A stretch of 64,000 nt of DNA from an uncultured Lachnospiraceae bacterium (lineage in GTDB: Bacteria; Bacillota; Clostridia; Lachnospirales; Lachnospiraceae), in assembly GCA_910585545.1 (NCBI GenBank), contig CAJUFN010000005.1, positions 62,001 to 126,000 of the forward strand, read 5' to 3'. The translations under genes and the position numbers were made by a program. The notes beneath the pieces were generated by a model, which saw nothing but the letters and a program-made list of their open reading frames with translations, had not been told where the DNA came from and searched no databases. Shown here piece by piece: positions 16,174 through 25,206 of the stretch; positions within the stretch are counted from its first letter, which is position 1, and the number at the start of each line of letters is the position of its first letter.

Positions 16174-18050
16174 TGAAAAATACAATACAAAAGATATACC
16201 TGGGTCTGATTTTTGTTCTGCTGTATGCACCAATCGTCACCCTTATGGTACTTTCTTTTAATGATTCTAAAACTCGTGTAAAATGGGGCGGATTCACCGG
16301 AAAATGGTATGTTCGTCTGTTTCAAAATGAACAGATCATGAATGCGCTTTACACAACTTTGATCATTGCATTTTTATCTGCCTTGATCGCAACCATTATC
16401 GGAACTGCTGCCGCAATCGGCATTCAGTCTCTGAACCGAAAATTTCGTACCATAATGATGGGGATTACCAATATTCCGATGTTAAATGCCGACATCGTTA
16501 CCGGTATCTCTCTCATGCTGCTTTTTATTGCCTTTCGTTTTTCGCTTGGCTTTTCCACGATTTTACTGGCACATATTACCTTTAATATTCCATATGTAAT
16601 TTTAAGTGTAATGCCAAAGCTAAAGCAAACAAATAAACGAACCTATGAGGCTGCATTAGATCTTGGTGCTTCTCCGGTATACGCATTTTTCAAAGTCGTA
16701 TTCCCGGATATCCTTCCAGGTGTCTTCTCCGGTTTCCTTTTATCATTCACGATGTCGTTAGATGATTTTGTTATCACGCATTTTACCAAAGGACCTGGAG
16801 TCGAGACCCTTTCCACCAAGATTTACAGTGAGGTTCGAAAAGGAATTAAACCGGAAATGTATGCACTGTCTACGCTTTTATTTGTATCCGTGCTCTTTCT
16901 TTTGATTCTGATCAATACTTCGCCGCAAAAGAAAGAAAATGCACCGAAAAAAGCGCGTGTTTCCAAAACTGCAAAGGCTGCCCATCTTATATTCCGCAGA
17001 GTGATTCCGGTTACAATGGCTGCCATTCTTGTCGCAGGTGGATTTTTCTATGGTTCCAAAAATAAAATCAGCGGCGACAATCAGGTCATCGTATACAACT
17101 GGGGCGAATATTTAGATCCTGTCGTCCTTGATATGTTTGAAGAAGAAACCGGCATCGAAGTCATCTATGAAGAATTTGAGACAAATGAAATTATGTATCC
17201 AAAGATTCAGTCCGGCGCAATCGCTTATGATGTAGTCTGCCCTTCTGATTACATGATTCAACGTATGATCGAAAATGATTTGCTTGCTGAATTGAATTAC
17301 GAAAACATACCAAATATCAAGAACATTGGTAAACAATACATGGAACAGTCCCGTCAGTTTGACCCGGAAAACAAGTATTCCATTCCATACTGCTGGGGAA
17401 CCGTAGGCATCTTATATAATAAGACACTGGTTTCAGAACCAATCGACAGCTGGAGTGTTCTGTGGGATCCACAATACAAGGACAATATCCTGATGCAGGA
17501 CAGCGTGCGTGACGCATTTGCAGTAGCTTTGCGTTATCTTGGCTACTCTTTGAACTCTACAGACTTAGATGAGTTGGAAGCTGCAAAAGAATTACTCATT
17601 GAACAAAAACCTCTTGTGCAAGCGTATGTTATCGATCAGGTACGCGACAAAATGATCAACAATGAAGCTGCCATCGGAGTCATCTACTCCGGAGAAGCGA
17701 TTTATACGCAATTGGAAAATCCTGATCTCGAGTATGTGATTCCAAAAGAAGGCTCTAATGTGTGGATTGATTCTTGGGTGATTCCAAAGAATTCCAAACA
17801 TAAAGAAAATGCCGAAACTTTTATCGACTTTTTGTGCCGCCCGGATATTGCCAAGATAAACTTTGACTATATCACTTATTCCACACCGAATACGGCTGCA
17901 AGAGAACTAATCGAAGATCCTAAGATCAAAAACAGTACGATTGCATTCCCACAGCCTTCCGAGCTGGAGCACTGCGAAACGTTCCGTTTCCTTGGCGATA
18001 AATATGATGCCATCTATAACGAGCTTTGGAGAGAGATCAAATCAAAATAG
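16173..18050 (+). CDS. potCD: Fused polyamine permease and substrate-binding protein (PotC-PotD)
   Basis: One 625-residue chain joins two subunits that are separate in E. coli. Residues 1 to about 255 are a PotC-type permease (coupling motif EAALDLGASPVYAFFKVVFPDILPG). A basic linker follows, then one more membrane helix (about 275-292). From about 300 the chain is a PotD periplasmic-type binding domain (VYNWGEYLDPVVLDMFEEETG; YDVVCPSDYMI). The binding domain is thus tethered outside the membrane, with no lipoprotein signal. The ATG overlaps the potB stop by one base after GGGGAGGGG. Confidence 0.94.
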   Translation: MKNTIQKIYLGLIFVLLYAPIVTLMVLSFNDSKTRVKWGGFTGKWYVRLFQNEQIMNALYTTLIIAFLSALIATIIGTAAAIGIQSLNRKFRTIMMGITNIPMLNADIVTGISLMLLFIAFRFSLGFSTILLAHITFNIPYVILSVMPKLKQTNKRTYEAALDLGASPVYAFFKVVFPDILPGVFSGFLLSFTMSLDDFVITHFTKGPGVETLSTKIYSEVRKGIKPEMYALSTLLFVSVLFLLILINTSPQKKENAPKKARVSKTAKAAHLIFRRVIPVTMAAILVAGGFFYGSKNKISGDNQVIVYNWGEYLDPVVLDMFEEETGIEVIYEEFETNEIMYPKIQSGAIAYDVVCPSDYMIQRMIENDLLAELNYENIPNIKNIGKQYMEQSRQFDPENKYSIPYCWGTVGILYNKTLVSEPIDSWSVLWDPQYKDNILMQDSVRDAFAVALRYLGYSLNSTDLDELEAAKELLIEQKPLVQAYVIDQVRDKMINNEAAIGVIYSGEAIYTQLENPDLEYVIPKEGSNVWIDSWVIPKNSKHKENAETFIDFLCRPDIAKINFDYITYSTPNTAARELIEDPKIKNSTIAFPQPSELEHCETFRFLGDKYDAIYNELWREIKSK

Positions 18051-18077
18051 TATATATGAGTATAGAAAGGACAGACT

Positions 18078-18983
18078 ATGAAACGGATATTAAATTATGA
18101 AATCACAAAAGAATATGCCGGTCAGCCTGTCCTTTTCTTTTTAAAGCAACATGGGTTTTCCCAGCAAATCGTTACCCATTTAAAAAAGACGGAAAATGGG
18201 ATTCTCTTAAACGGTATCTGGGCAAGGGTATGGGATATTTTAAAAGAAAACGATGTGCTTACTCTGACAATAACCGAAATAGGCTCTTCGGAAAATATCG
18301 TTCCGGTCAAACTTCCATTTCCGATTGTATACGAAGACGAAGATTTGCTTGTCATCAACAAACCGGCCGGCATGCCGATTCATCCTTCACAGGGAAATTT
18401 CGAAAATACTTTGGCAAATGCGGCTGCCTACTACTTTTCTTCAAAGAAAGAACCTTTTATCTATCGCTGCATTAACCGACTGGATAAGGATACCACAGGT
18501 CTTCTGCTCCTTGCCCGCAACATGTATAGTGCCGCAAGACTTTCCGATATGGTCGCAAAACGTGAAATCCACAGGACTTACCTTGCCATCGTCAGCGGAC
18601 ATTTAGAGAACGAAGGCTGTGTAAAAGCTCCCATTGCCCGCACCGACGGTTCTACGATTGAACGACAGGTAGATTTCCAAAGAGGGGAATACGCCTGCAC
18701 ACATTATCGTGTTTTGGATACAAACGAGCGTTATTCACTCGCCAAATTAAGATTAGACACCGGAAGAACGCACCAGATTCGAGTACATATGAAGTACATA
18801 GGCCACCCTCTTCCTGGCGATTTTCTTTATAATCCTGATTATTCCTGTATTTCCCGTCAGGCGTTGCATTCCTATCAGCTAGATTTCAACCACCCGGTAA
18901 CCGGAGAAAAAATGTGCTTTACTGCTCCTTTGCCAGAGGATATGGATTTGGGCTGGAAATTAAAGAAGGAGGATTCCTTCTAA
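18078..18983 (+). CDS. RluA-family pseudouridine synthase
   Basis: Isomerises specific uridines to pseudouridine in rRNA or tRNA. The 301-residue protein has a short S4-like N-terminus and the catalytic motif INRLDKDTTGLLLLA with the active Asp. It also has the RxHQIRVH segment (TGRTHQIRVHMKYIGHPLPGD). The exact target site cannot be decided (RluC/RluD-type relatives). It follows potCD by 27 bases with its own AGAAAGGA site and ends in a 4-base tail-to-tail overlap with the next gene. Confidence 0.9.
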   Translation: MKRILNYEITKEYAGQPVLFFLKQHGFSQQIVTHLKKTENGILLNGIWARVWDILKENDVLTLTITEIGSSENIVPVKLPFPIVYEDEDLLVINKPAGMPIHPSQGNFENTLANAAAYYFSSKKEPFIYRCINRLDKDTTGLLLLARNMYSAARLSDMVAKREIHRTYLAIVSGHLENEGCVKAPIARTDGSTIERQVDFQRGEYACTHYRVLDTNERYSLAKLRLDTGRTHQIRVHMKYIGHPLPGDFLYNPDYSCISRQALHSYQLDFNHPVTGEKMCFTAPLPEDMDLGWKLKKEDSF

Positions 18984-20647
18984 ATACGAAAGCATCCTCC
19001 ACCGATAAATTCTCTAAGAATCGAATTCGCCGGAATATTTTCTCCTCCGATTCCCACAAAATAATCAAAAAATTTCAAAAGGCGTTTTGCCTCTGTATAT
19101 TCCTCACAATCCGATTCTATTTCAAACAGTGCGGGCTCAGCATACTGCTTCAGTACTGCCAATTCATAAATCAATGCGGAATTGAACATCACATCCGCCT
19201 GCTCTTGGAACGGAAAAATATTTGCTTCCTCTCCTCTTCTGACAGATGGCCACAATTCAATCGTCCGTTTCGCACTTGTTCCCCTTGTTCTTGCATCACG
19301 TACAATCCTTCTTATCAGCCGTCCATCTGTGGTCGGTATCTGATTGTGTTCATCAATATTGATCTGTGTAAGCGCACTGATATAAATCTTAAATTTGTTC
19401 TCTGTAGGAAGTGCATGAGACATCTTATCATTTAATCCATGAATTCCCTCAATCACCAAGATATCCTGTTCCCCAAGTTTCTTCTTATCGCCTCGGTATT
19501 CCCGTTCGCCCGTCTTAAAATTATATGTTGGAAGCATAATTTCTTCACCTGCAAGCAAAGAACACATATCCTGGTTAAAAAGCTCGAGATCAATTGCTTC
19601 AAGACATTCAAAATCATATTCCCCGCTTGCATCTTTTGGTGTATCTACTCTGTTTTTAAAATAATTGTCCACTGCAATCGGATGAGGTTTTAATCCATTA
19701 GCTCGAAGCTGCACCGATAACCGATGAGAAAATGTCGTCTTGCCAGAAGAAGACGGTCCCGCGATCAAGACAAATTTCACATCCGGCCGCTCTGCAATCT
19801 GCTGTGCGATCTCTGCTATTTTCTTTTCCTGCAAAGCCTCCTGCACTAAAATAAGCTCACTGACATCCTGCTTTGTCACCGCTTCATTTAATTCGCCGAC
19901 CGTTCCTACTTCCAGCATATTTCCCCATTCCACCGACTCCTGAAGTACTTTAAAAAGCTTATGCTGCGGCTTGAACTCTGGTACCACAGTAGGCGCTCCT
20001 TTCACCGGCATCTGTAATACAACACCGCCCTCATACAGATATAATTTGAAATATTTCAGGTAAGACGTGTCTGGAACCATATAGCCATAATAGTAATCCT
20101 CAAATTCATTCAGGCTATAAATATTCACAGTAGAACTTCTCCTATAACGGAATAACTTCTCCTTATCGTGCATTCCATATTTGGCAAATAATTTTATTGC
20201 ATCATCCGTAGAAATGCTTCTCTTTTGAATCGGAAGTCTTTCTTCTGACATCTGCTTCATCCGTGCATCTACCTTTGCAAGAAATTCTTCATCAAGCGTG
20301 ATCTCTCCCTCTATCGTACAATAATATCCTTTGCTCACCGAATAACCCACATGCACTTTTTTTATTACATCATGGCCGCCCACATCATGCACCGCTTTTA
20401 CAAACAAAAGTTTCATGCTTCTTCGATATGTTTTATTTCCCACTGTGCTTGCCGTTGTAACAAACGAAACTTCGCAATCACTTTTAATCGGTTTTTCAAG
20501 CTCCTCCAACCGATTTTCTATCATTGCCAGCACAATATCTGCTTCATATTCACTCTGATGTTCTTTCGCAAGCTCCAAATATGTAGTTCCTTGCGGATAT
20601 TCCTTCACACTATCACCTATTTTTATCCGATACATCTGTTTATCCAT
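18980..20647 (-). CDS. Nucleoside kinase with N-terminal TGS/ThrRS-like domain
   Basis: Probably phosphorylates a nucleoside such as uridine. The 555-residue protein has an N-terminal TGS-like part (KIGDSVKEYPQGTTYLELA) and a segment resembling the second additional domain of threonyl-tRNA synthetase (to about 210). The C-terminal half is a uridine kinase/phosphoribulokinase-type P-loop domain, with Walker A AGPSSSGKTTFSHRL and VDNYFKNR. A GAAGGAG site supports the start. The role of the tRNA-synthetase-like half is unknown; it may be regulatory. It follows nif3-like on the minus strand by about 50 bases. Confidence 0.86.
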   Translation of the reverse strand: MDKQMYRIKIGDSVKEYPQGTTYLELAKEHQSEYEADIVLAMIENRLEELEKPIKSDCEVSFVTTASTVGNKTYRRSMKLLFVKAVHDVGGHDVIKKVHVGYSVSKGYYCTIEGEITLDEEFLAKVDARMKQMSEERLPIQKRSISTDDAIKLFAKYGMHDKEKLFRYRRSSTVNIYSLNEFEDYYYGYMVPDTSYLKYFKLYLYEGGVVLQMPVKGAPTVVPEFKPQHKLFKVLQESVEWGNMLEVGTVGELNEAVTKQDVSELILVQEALQEKKIAEIAQQIAERPDVKFVLIAGPSSSGKTTFSHRLSVQLRANGLKPHPIAVDNYFKNRVDTPKDASGEYDFECLEAIDLELFNQDMCSLLAGEEIMLPTYNFKTGEREYRGDKKKLGEQDILVIEGIHGLNDKMSHALPTENKFKIYISALTQINIDEHNQIPTTDGRLIRRIVRDARTRGTSAKRTIELWPSVRRGEEANIFPFQEQADVMFNSALIYELAVLKQYAEPALFEIESDCEEYTEAKRLLKFFDYFVGIGGENIPANSILREFIGGGCFRI

Positions 20648-20697
20648 ACTGCTCCTTCTTTCTTTGCATGGTTTTATACCTCACAGAATCTGCGTAT

Positions 20698-21489
20698 TTA
20701 TATAATATGAAATGGGTGACGTACAGGTGCTGGAATAATTTCAATTCCCGGCAATTCTTTTTCCAGAAACTGTTTGATATCCTGAATAAAAATATGTTCC
20801 AGACCATAGTGACCGGCATCAATGACCATCAGCCCCTGTGCTACGGCATCAATTCCGGCGTGATGATCGATGTCTCCGGTAATCAACACCTGCGCACCCT
20901 TTCTTAAAGCCTCTGAAAGGACACTCTTACCTGCTCCCGGACATATTGCAACCCGGCTCACACTTTTTTCTTCCCCTCCAAACACTTTTACATATTCCAG
21001 AGAAAATGCTTCTTTCACAAGCTTTGCACATTCTGCCAGCGTCATCGTCTTTAAGGATCCTACCCTTCCGATTCCTTCCTTTTTTTCCCCTTTATCCGTA
21101 TCAGACACACCCGTCTCTTCGAGTACTTCGGATTCTGCAAGCATCAACTTATCCGCAGCCAAATCTGCCATCCCAAGCACATCATAATTCGTATGCATGG
21201 CATAATAAGCCATTTTATTCTCTATCATTTTAATGATCCGCCGTCCGATAAAATCATCATCCGTCACGCTCTTCATCCCGGAAAAAATAAGCGGATGATG
21301 TGTGATAAGCATATCTGCTCCCACACTTACCGCTTCCTCTACAGCTTCATCATCTGCATCCAACGCAACATATATTTTTTTTACTTCCTTTTGCCGGCTT
21401 CCTGCCAACAATCCTACATTATCCCAAGAAAGTGCATAACACCTTGGATATGCACTTTCAATCATTTCTATAATATTTTTGCAAAGCAT
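20698..21489 (-). CDS. Nif3-like dinuclear metal centre protein (YqfO family)
   Basis: Conserved hexameric protein of unclear biochemical role, with metal ligands in ITHHPLIFSG (His-His), TNYD and the C-terminal TGDIDHHAG. The motif LSWDNVGLLAG marks the N-terminus. The 263-residue length corresponds to the short form. It overlaps trmK by 22 bases, a pairing conserved across Bacillota that implies a shared transcript with rpoD and dnaG. Confidence 0.92.
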   Translation of the reverse strand: MLCKNIIEMIESAYPRCYALSWDNVGLLAGSRQKEVKKIYVALDADDEAVEEAVSVGADMLITHHPLIFSGMKSVTDDDFIGRRIIKMIENKMAYYAMHTNYDVLGMADLAADKLMLAESEVLEETGVSDTDKGEKKEGIGRVGSLKTMTLAECAKLVKEAFSLEYVKVFGGEEKSVSRVAICPGAGKSVLSEALRKGAQVLITGDIDHHAGIDAVAQGLMVIDAGHYGLEHIFIQDIKQFLEKELPGIEIIPAPVRHPFHII

Positions 21490-22184
21490 AGTATACCTTC
21501 TTTCGTCTCTGCTATCTCATTAAATACTTCTTCTCTTCGCATTCTTGTACGCGGATTCTCTGTACTGCTCAACCGTTCCAGAATAATCTCTTTTTCCTTC
21601 AATTCCTGCTTAAGATACTCTAACAAGACAGGATGCTTCTTATGTAAAAGACAAGGTCCGTATTTAAGTTCAATCCCGCTATATGGCGCTGCTTCACCCT
21701 TTTCCACACGCATCAGCGGATAATATTTCCCATCTTCATATACGATATCTTCTGCAGTTATATGATATCCTGACTTTTGTAGATAAGCTCTGACTTTTGC
21801 AATCTCAGACTGTGGCTGCAGCACCCAATACTTCATATGCTCCAGGACATCTTTCCCTTCTGACATAATTTTTATCATAAGTGCGCCGCCCATTCCTGCG
21901 GCTGCCATGCAATCGGCTTCGCCTGGTTTCAGCGCTTTTAGCCCGTCGGAAAGTCTCATCTCAATATATCCAGAAAGATCATATGCCTTGATATGCCTAT
22001 TTGCACGTTCCAGCGGCCCTTTGTTCACATCCATAGCAAATACTTTTTTGCACTTATAATCTTGCACCAATGCAATCGGAAGATATCCATGGTCTGTTCC
22101 CACATCGGCCACCCGAAGCTTTTCCATCTCTTCTTTTTCCGTCAATAACCGGATAACTGCCTGTAATCTCTTTGATAATTCCAT
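21468..22184 (-). CDS. trmK: tRNA (adenine22-N1)-methyltransferase
   Basis: SAM-dependent enzyme forming m1A22 in tRNA. The Rossmann motif RVADVGTDHGYLPI and the block AAGMGGALMIKI are clear, as is the later LQPQSEIAKVR. 238 residues, normal for TrmK. It starts 9 bases after rpoD and runs into the Nif3-like gene, which fits the usual rpoD-trmK-nif3 order. Confidence 0.94.
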   Translation of the reverse strand: MELSKRLQAVIRLLTEKEEMEKLRVADVGTDHGYLPIALVQDYKCKKVFAMDVNKGPLERANRHIKAYDLSGYIEMRLSDGLKALKPGEADCMAAAGMGGALMIKIMSEGKDVLEHMKYWVLQPQSEIAKVRAYLQKSGYHITAEDIVYEDGKYYPLMRVEKGEAAPYSGIELKYGPCLLHKKHPVLLEYLKQELKEKEIILERLSSTENPRTRMRREEVFNEIAETKEGILCFAKIL

Positions 22185-22193
22185 ACCTGCCTC

Positions 22194-23306
22194 TTAATCC
22201 AGATAATCACGGAGTTTACGGCTTCTGCTCGGATGACGAAGTTTACGAAGCGCCTTTGCCTCAATCTGTCGAATACGTTCTCGTGTTACGTCAAATTCCT
22301 TTCCGACTTCCTCCAACGTTCTTGCTCTTCCGTCATTCATACCAAAGCGAAGTCTTAACACTTTCTGCTCTCTCTCAGTCAAAGTATCCAGCACTTCATC
22401 TAACTGCTCTTTTAACAAAGTAGCTGCTGCCGCCTCTGCTGGCACCGGCACATTATCATCCTGAATAAAATCACCCAGATGACTGTCTTCTTCTTCACCA
22501 ATTGGAGTCTCCAAAGAAACTGGCTCTTGAGAAATTTTCAAGATCTCCCGCACGCGTTCTACCGGCATGTCCAATACTTCTGCAATCTCTTCCGGAGATG
22601 GTTCTCTTCCAAGCTCTTGCAGCAACTGTCTGGATACACGGATCAATTTGTTGATCGTCTCTACCATGTGAACCGGAATACGGATTGTTCTGGCCTGGTC
22701 TGCGATCGCTCTTGTGATTGCCTGACGAATCCACCACGTAGCATAGGTACTGAACTTAAATCCTTTTTGGTAATCAAATTTTTCTACGGCTTTGATAAGA
22801 CCTAAGTTTCCCTCCTGGATCAAATCCAGGAACAACATACCTCGTCCCACATATCTTTTCGCAATGCTGACTACCAGTCTTAAGTTGGCTTCTGCCAAAC
22901 GTTTCTTCGCTTCCTCATCGCCGTCCGCCATCCTTTTCGCAAGTTCTATTTCCTCTTCCGCACTCAAAAGAGGCACTTTTCCGATTTCTTTTAAATACAT
23001 ACGGACAGGGTCTTCAATACTGATGCCATCCGGAACGGAAAGATCGATTTTTTCTACATCTACTTCATCTTCTTCAGTGATCACAATCTCGATCTCATCT
23101 TCCACATCCTCTTCTGCATTAATACGCAGCACATCAATACCGCTTGCCTCCAGATATTCAAAAATCTTATCCATCTGTTCTGCTTCCAGCTCCATGTCTG
23201 AAAAAAAGTCATTGATTTCCTGCAACTCTAAAATACTTTTTTTCTTCTTTCCCAGGGCAACAAGTTCTTTTAACTTCTCTCCAAATTTTGCCATGTTTTC
23301 TTCCAT
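22194..23306 (-). CDS. rpoD: Primary RNA polymerase sigma factor (sigma-A/RpoD)
   Basis: Directs core RNA polymerase to housekeeping promoters. It contains region 1.1-like helices, the acidic linker, region 1.2 (DPVRMYLKEIG) and region 2 (LRLVVSIAKRYVGRGMLFLDLIQEGN; FSTYATWWIRQAITRA). Region 3 and region 4.2 (TLEEVGKEFDVTRERIRQIEAKALRKLRHPSR) complete it. The frame opens at 23339, but the family N-terminus begins at MEEN, so the ATG at 23306 is preferred (370 residues). No strong ribosome site decides it. It lies between dnaG and trmK. Confidence 0.96.
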   Translation of the reverse strand: MEENMAKFGEKLKELVALGKKKKSILELQEINDFFSDMELEAEQMDKIFEYLEASGIDVLRINAEEDVEDEIEIVITEEDEVDVEKIDLSVPDGISIEDPVRMYLKEIGKVPLLSAEEEIELAKRMADGDEEAKKRLAEANLRLVVSIAKRYVGRGMLFLDLIQEGNLGLIKAVEKFDYQKGFKFSTYATWWIRQAITRAIADQARTIRIPVHMVETINKLIRVSRQLLQELGREPSPEEIAEVLDMPVERVREILKISQEPVSLETPIGEEEDSHLGDFIQDDNVPVPAEAAAATLLKEQLDEVLDTLTEREQKVLRLRFGMNDGRARTLEEVGKEFDVTRERIRQIEAKALRKLRHPSRSRKLRDYLD

Positions 23307-23366
23307 ATACCTGTGTCCATCCTCTCTTTGGTCCGGCAAACCGTACCAATTGTTTATATTTTATCC

Positions 23367-25142
23367 TTAATCAATAGAAATATGCAGTGTCTTAAGGCTT
23401 AGCAGCTCTCTTTTCGCATTCATAAGTTTCTGAAGCCCTGCCAAATCTGTCGGCTCCAATTCCTGCGCAGACTTTTCTATGCTATGGCTCTTAACCCTTA
23501 GCAACGTCTCCTTTAATGCTTTTTCCTGCTCTTCCTTTGTCTTTATTTCTTTTAGTCTTGTATGGAATAAAGAAGCCACCTCCCGATGCTCTTCTTCATC
23601 CGTAAATTGATTCATAATCTTAGCAGGATTTACCTCTCCTTGCTGATATTGTTCATACAAAAGCGCTGCAACTTTTTTGTACAATTCCGTTGAGAAATCC
23701 TCCGGTGTAATGTAACGCTTAATCTGCGCAAAAATGTTCTGCCCTTCCAGCATCCAAGTCAAAAGTACTTTCTGTGATTTCTTGTAACCATCTTCTTTTT
23801 CCTTTGGTTTCCCGGTGATTGCCTTTGGGCGAACAGCCATGGATGCCAGCCCTGACTGCACTGCTGTTCTTTGTACCAGTTTTTTTAACTCTTCATATCC
23901 GATTCGATAAGTTTTTGCAACTGCTTCTATATAATTATTGCGCTCAATCTCTTCTTCAAATTCTCCAAGCCTTTTTGCCGCTTCTCTGAAAAATGCGGTC
24001 TTTCCTTCCGGTGACTGCATATCGTAATCCCGCTCCAGCATCTCAAGTCCAAACATAAAACCATTCCTTGCTTTTGCGATACGCTCTTCAAATGCTTCCG
24101 CGCCCAGATTCTTAATAAATTCGTCCGGATCTTTATATGGCTCCATACGAATCACCTTCGCCGAGATTCCTGCTTCTTTTAAAATCGGCACTGCACGCAG
24201 AGCTGCTTTTGTACCGGCTTCGTCGCTGTCATAAGTAAGATACACTTCATTCACATAACGCTTGATCAAAGAAGCATGTCCTGCCGTCAGCGCTGTTCCA
24301 AGAGTTGCAACTGCATTCGTAAATCCCGCCTGATGCATGGAGATTACATCCATATAACCTTCGCAAATAAGAAAATAAGATTTTCGGCTTGTCCTTGCAC
24401 GATGCAATCCATACAAATTCCGGCTTTTGTCAAAAATCATTGTCTCCGGCGAATTCAGATATTTCGGTTTTGCATCTCCCATCACGCGACCGCCAAACCC
24501 AATCACACGGTTATTCGTATCCATGATCGGAAACATCACACGATTCCAGAACTTATCATATGCTCCGTGTTTCTCGTCTGCATTGATCAAACCTGCTTTC
24601 AGAATCTGTTCATCATTGTAGCCTTTTATCTTGAGATATTGGTACAGATCATTACTGTATTTGTTTGAATATCCCAGGCCAAACTGACGTATCGTTCCTT
24701 CATCAAGTCCTCTTTTCGTCAGATACTCATGTGCTGCCTTCCCATTTTCTGATATTAATTGTGCATAATAGTATTTTGCGGCAAGCTTGTTCATGTCCAG
24801 AAGAATCTGTTTTAAATCTCTTCTCTCTTTTTCTTCTTTTGAATATTCTGCTTCCGGCAGTTCAACTCCGGCACGATCTGCCAAAAATTTCAACGCCTCT
24901 ACGAAAGAATAATTCTCATATTCCATCACAAATGTAAATACATTCCCTCCTGCTCCGCATCCAAAGCAATAGTACATCTGCTTTTGTCTGCTCACAGAAA
25001 AAGACGGTGATTTTTCATTGTGAAACGGACATAATCCAAAATAAGAGCTTCCTTTTTTTTGCAGCTTCACGTATCCGGAAATCACATCTACAATATCATT
25101 TTTCATTCTTACTTCTTCTACGATATCATCTGAATAATACAT
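23367..25142 (-). CDS. dnaG: DNA primase
   Basis: Synthesises RNA primers at the replication fork. The CHC2 zinc ribbon has Cys38, His41, Cys59 and Cys62 (CPFHNEKSPSFSV, CFGCGAGG). The RNAP-like basic region includes GFGGRVMGDAKPKYLNSPET. A TOPRIM domain follows (LICEGYMDVI, YDSDEAGTKAA), and a C-terminal DnaB-interacting helical region completes 591 residues. It is part of the dgt-dnaG-rpoD macromolecular-synthesis block. Confidence 0.97.
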   Translation of the reverse strand: MYYSDDIVEEVRMKNDIVDVISGYVKLQKKGSSYFGLCPFHNEKSPSFSVSRQKQMYYCFGCGAGGNVFTFVMEYENYSFVEALKFLADRAGVELPEAEYSKEEKERRDLKQILLDMNKLAAKYYYAQLISENGKAAHEYLTKRGLDEGTIRQFGLGYSNKYSNDLYQYLKIKGYNDEQILKAGLINADEKHGAYDKFWNRVMFPIMDTNNRVIGFGGRVMGDAKPKYLNSPETMIFDKSRNLYGLHRARTSRKSYFLICEGYMDVISMHQAGFTNAVATLGTALTAGHASLIKRYVNEVYLTYDSDEAGTKAALRAVPILKEAGISAKVIRMEPYKDPDEFIKNLGAEAFEERIAKARNGFMFGLEMLERDYDMQSPEGKTAFFREAAKRLGEFEEEIERNNYIEAVAKTYRIGYEELKKLVQRTAVQSGLASMAVRPKAITGKPKEKEDGYKKSQKVLLTWMLEGQNIFAQIKRYITPEDFSTELYKKVAALLYEQYQQGEVNPAKIMNQFTDEEEHREVASLFHTRLKEIKTKEEQEKALKETLLRVKSHSIEKSAQELEPTDLAGLQKLMNAKRELLSLKTLHISID

Positions 25143-25206
25143 TCTGCCCTTCCTTCCAAATACATCCCACTATATATAATATTCGACAAGGCTTTCCTAT
25201 TTCCTT

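Noticed and set aside
23306..23339. Longer N-terminus for the primary sigma factor
   Set aside because: The added residues do not resemble the family and the MEEN start fits better.
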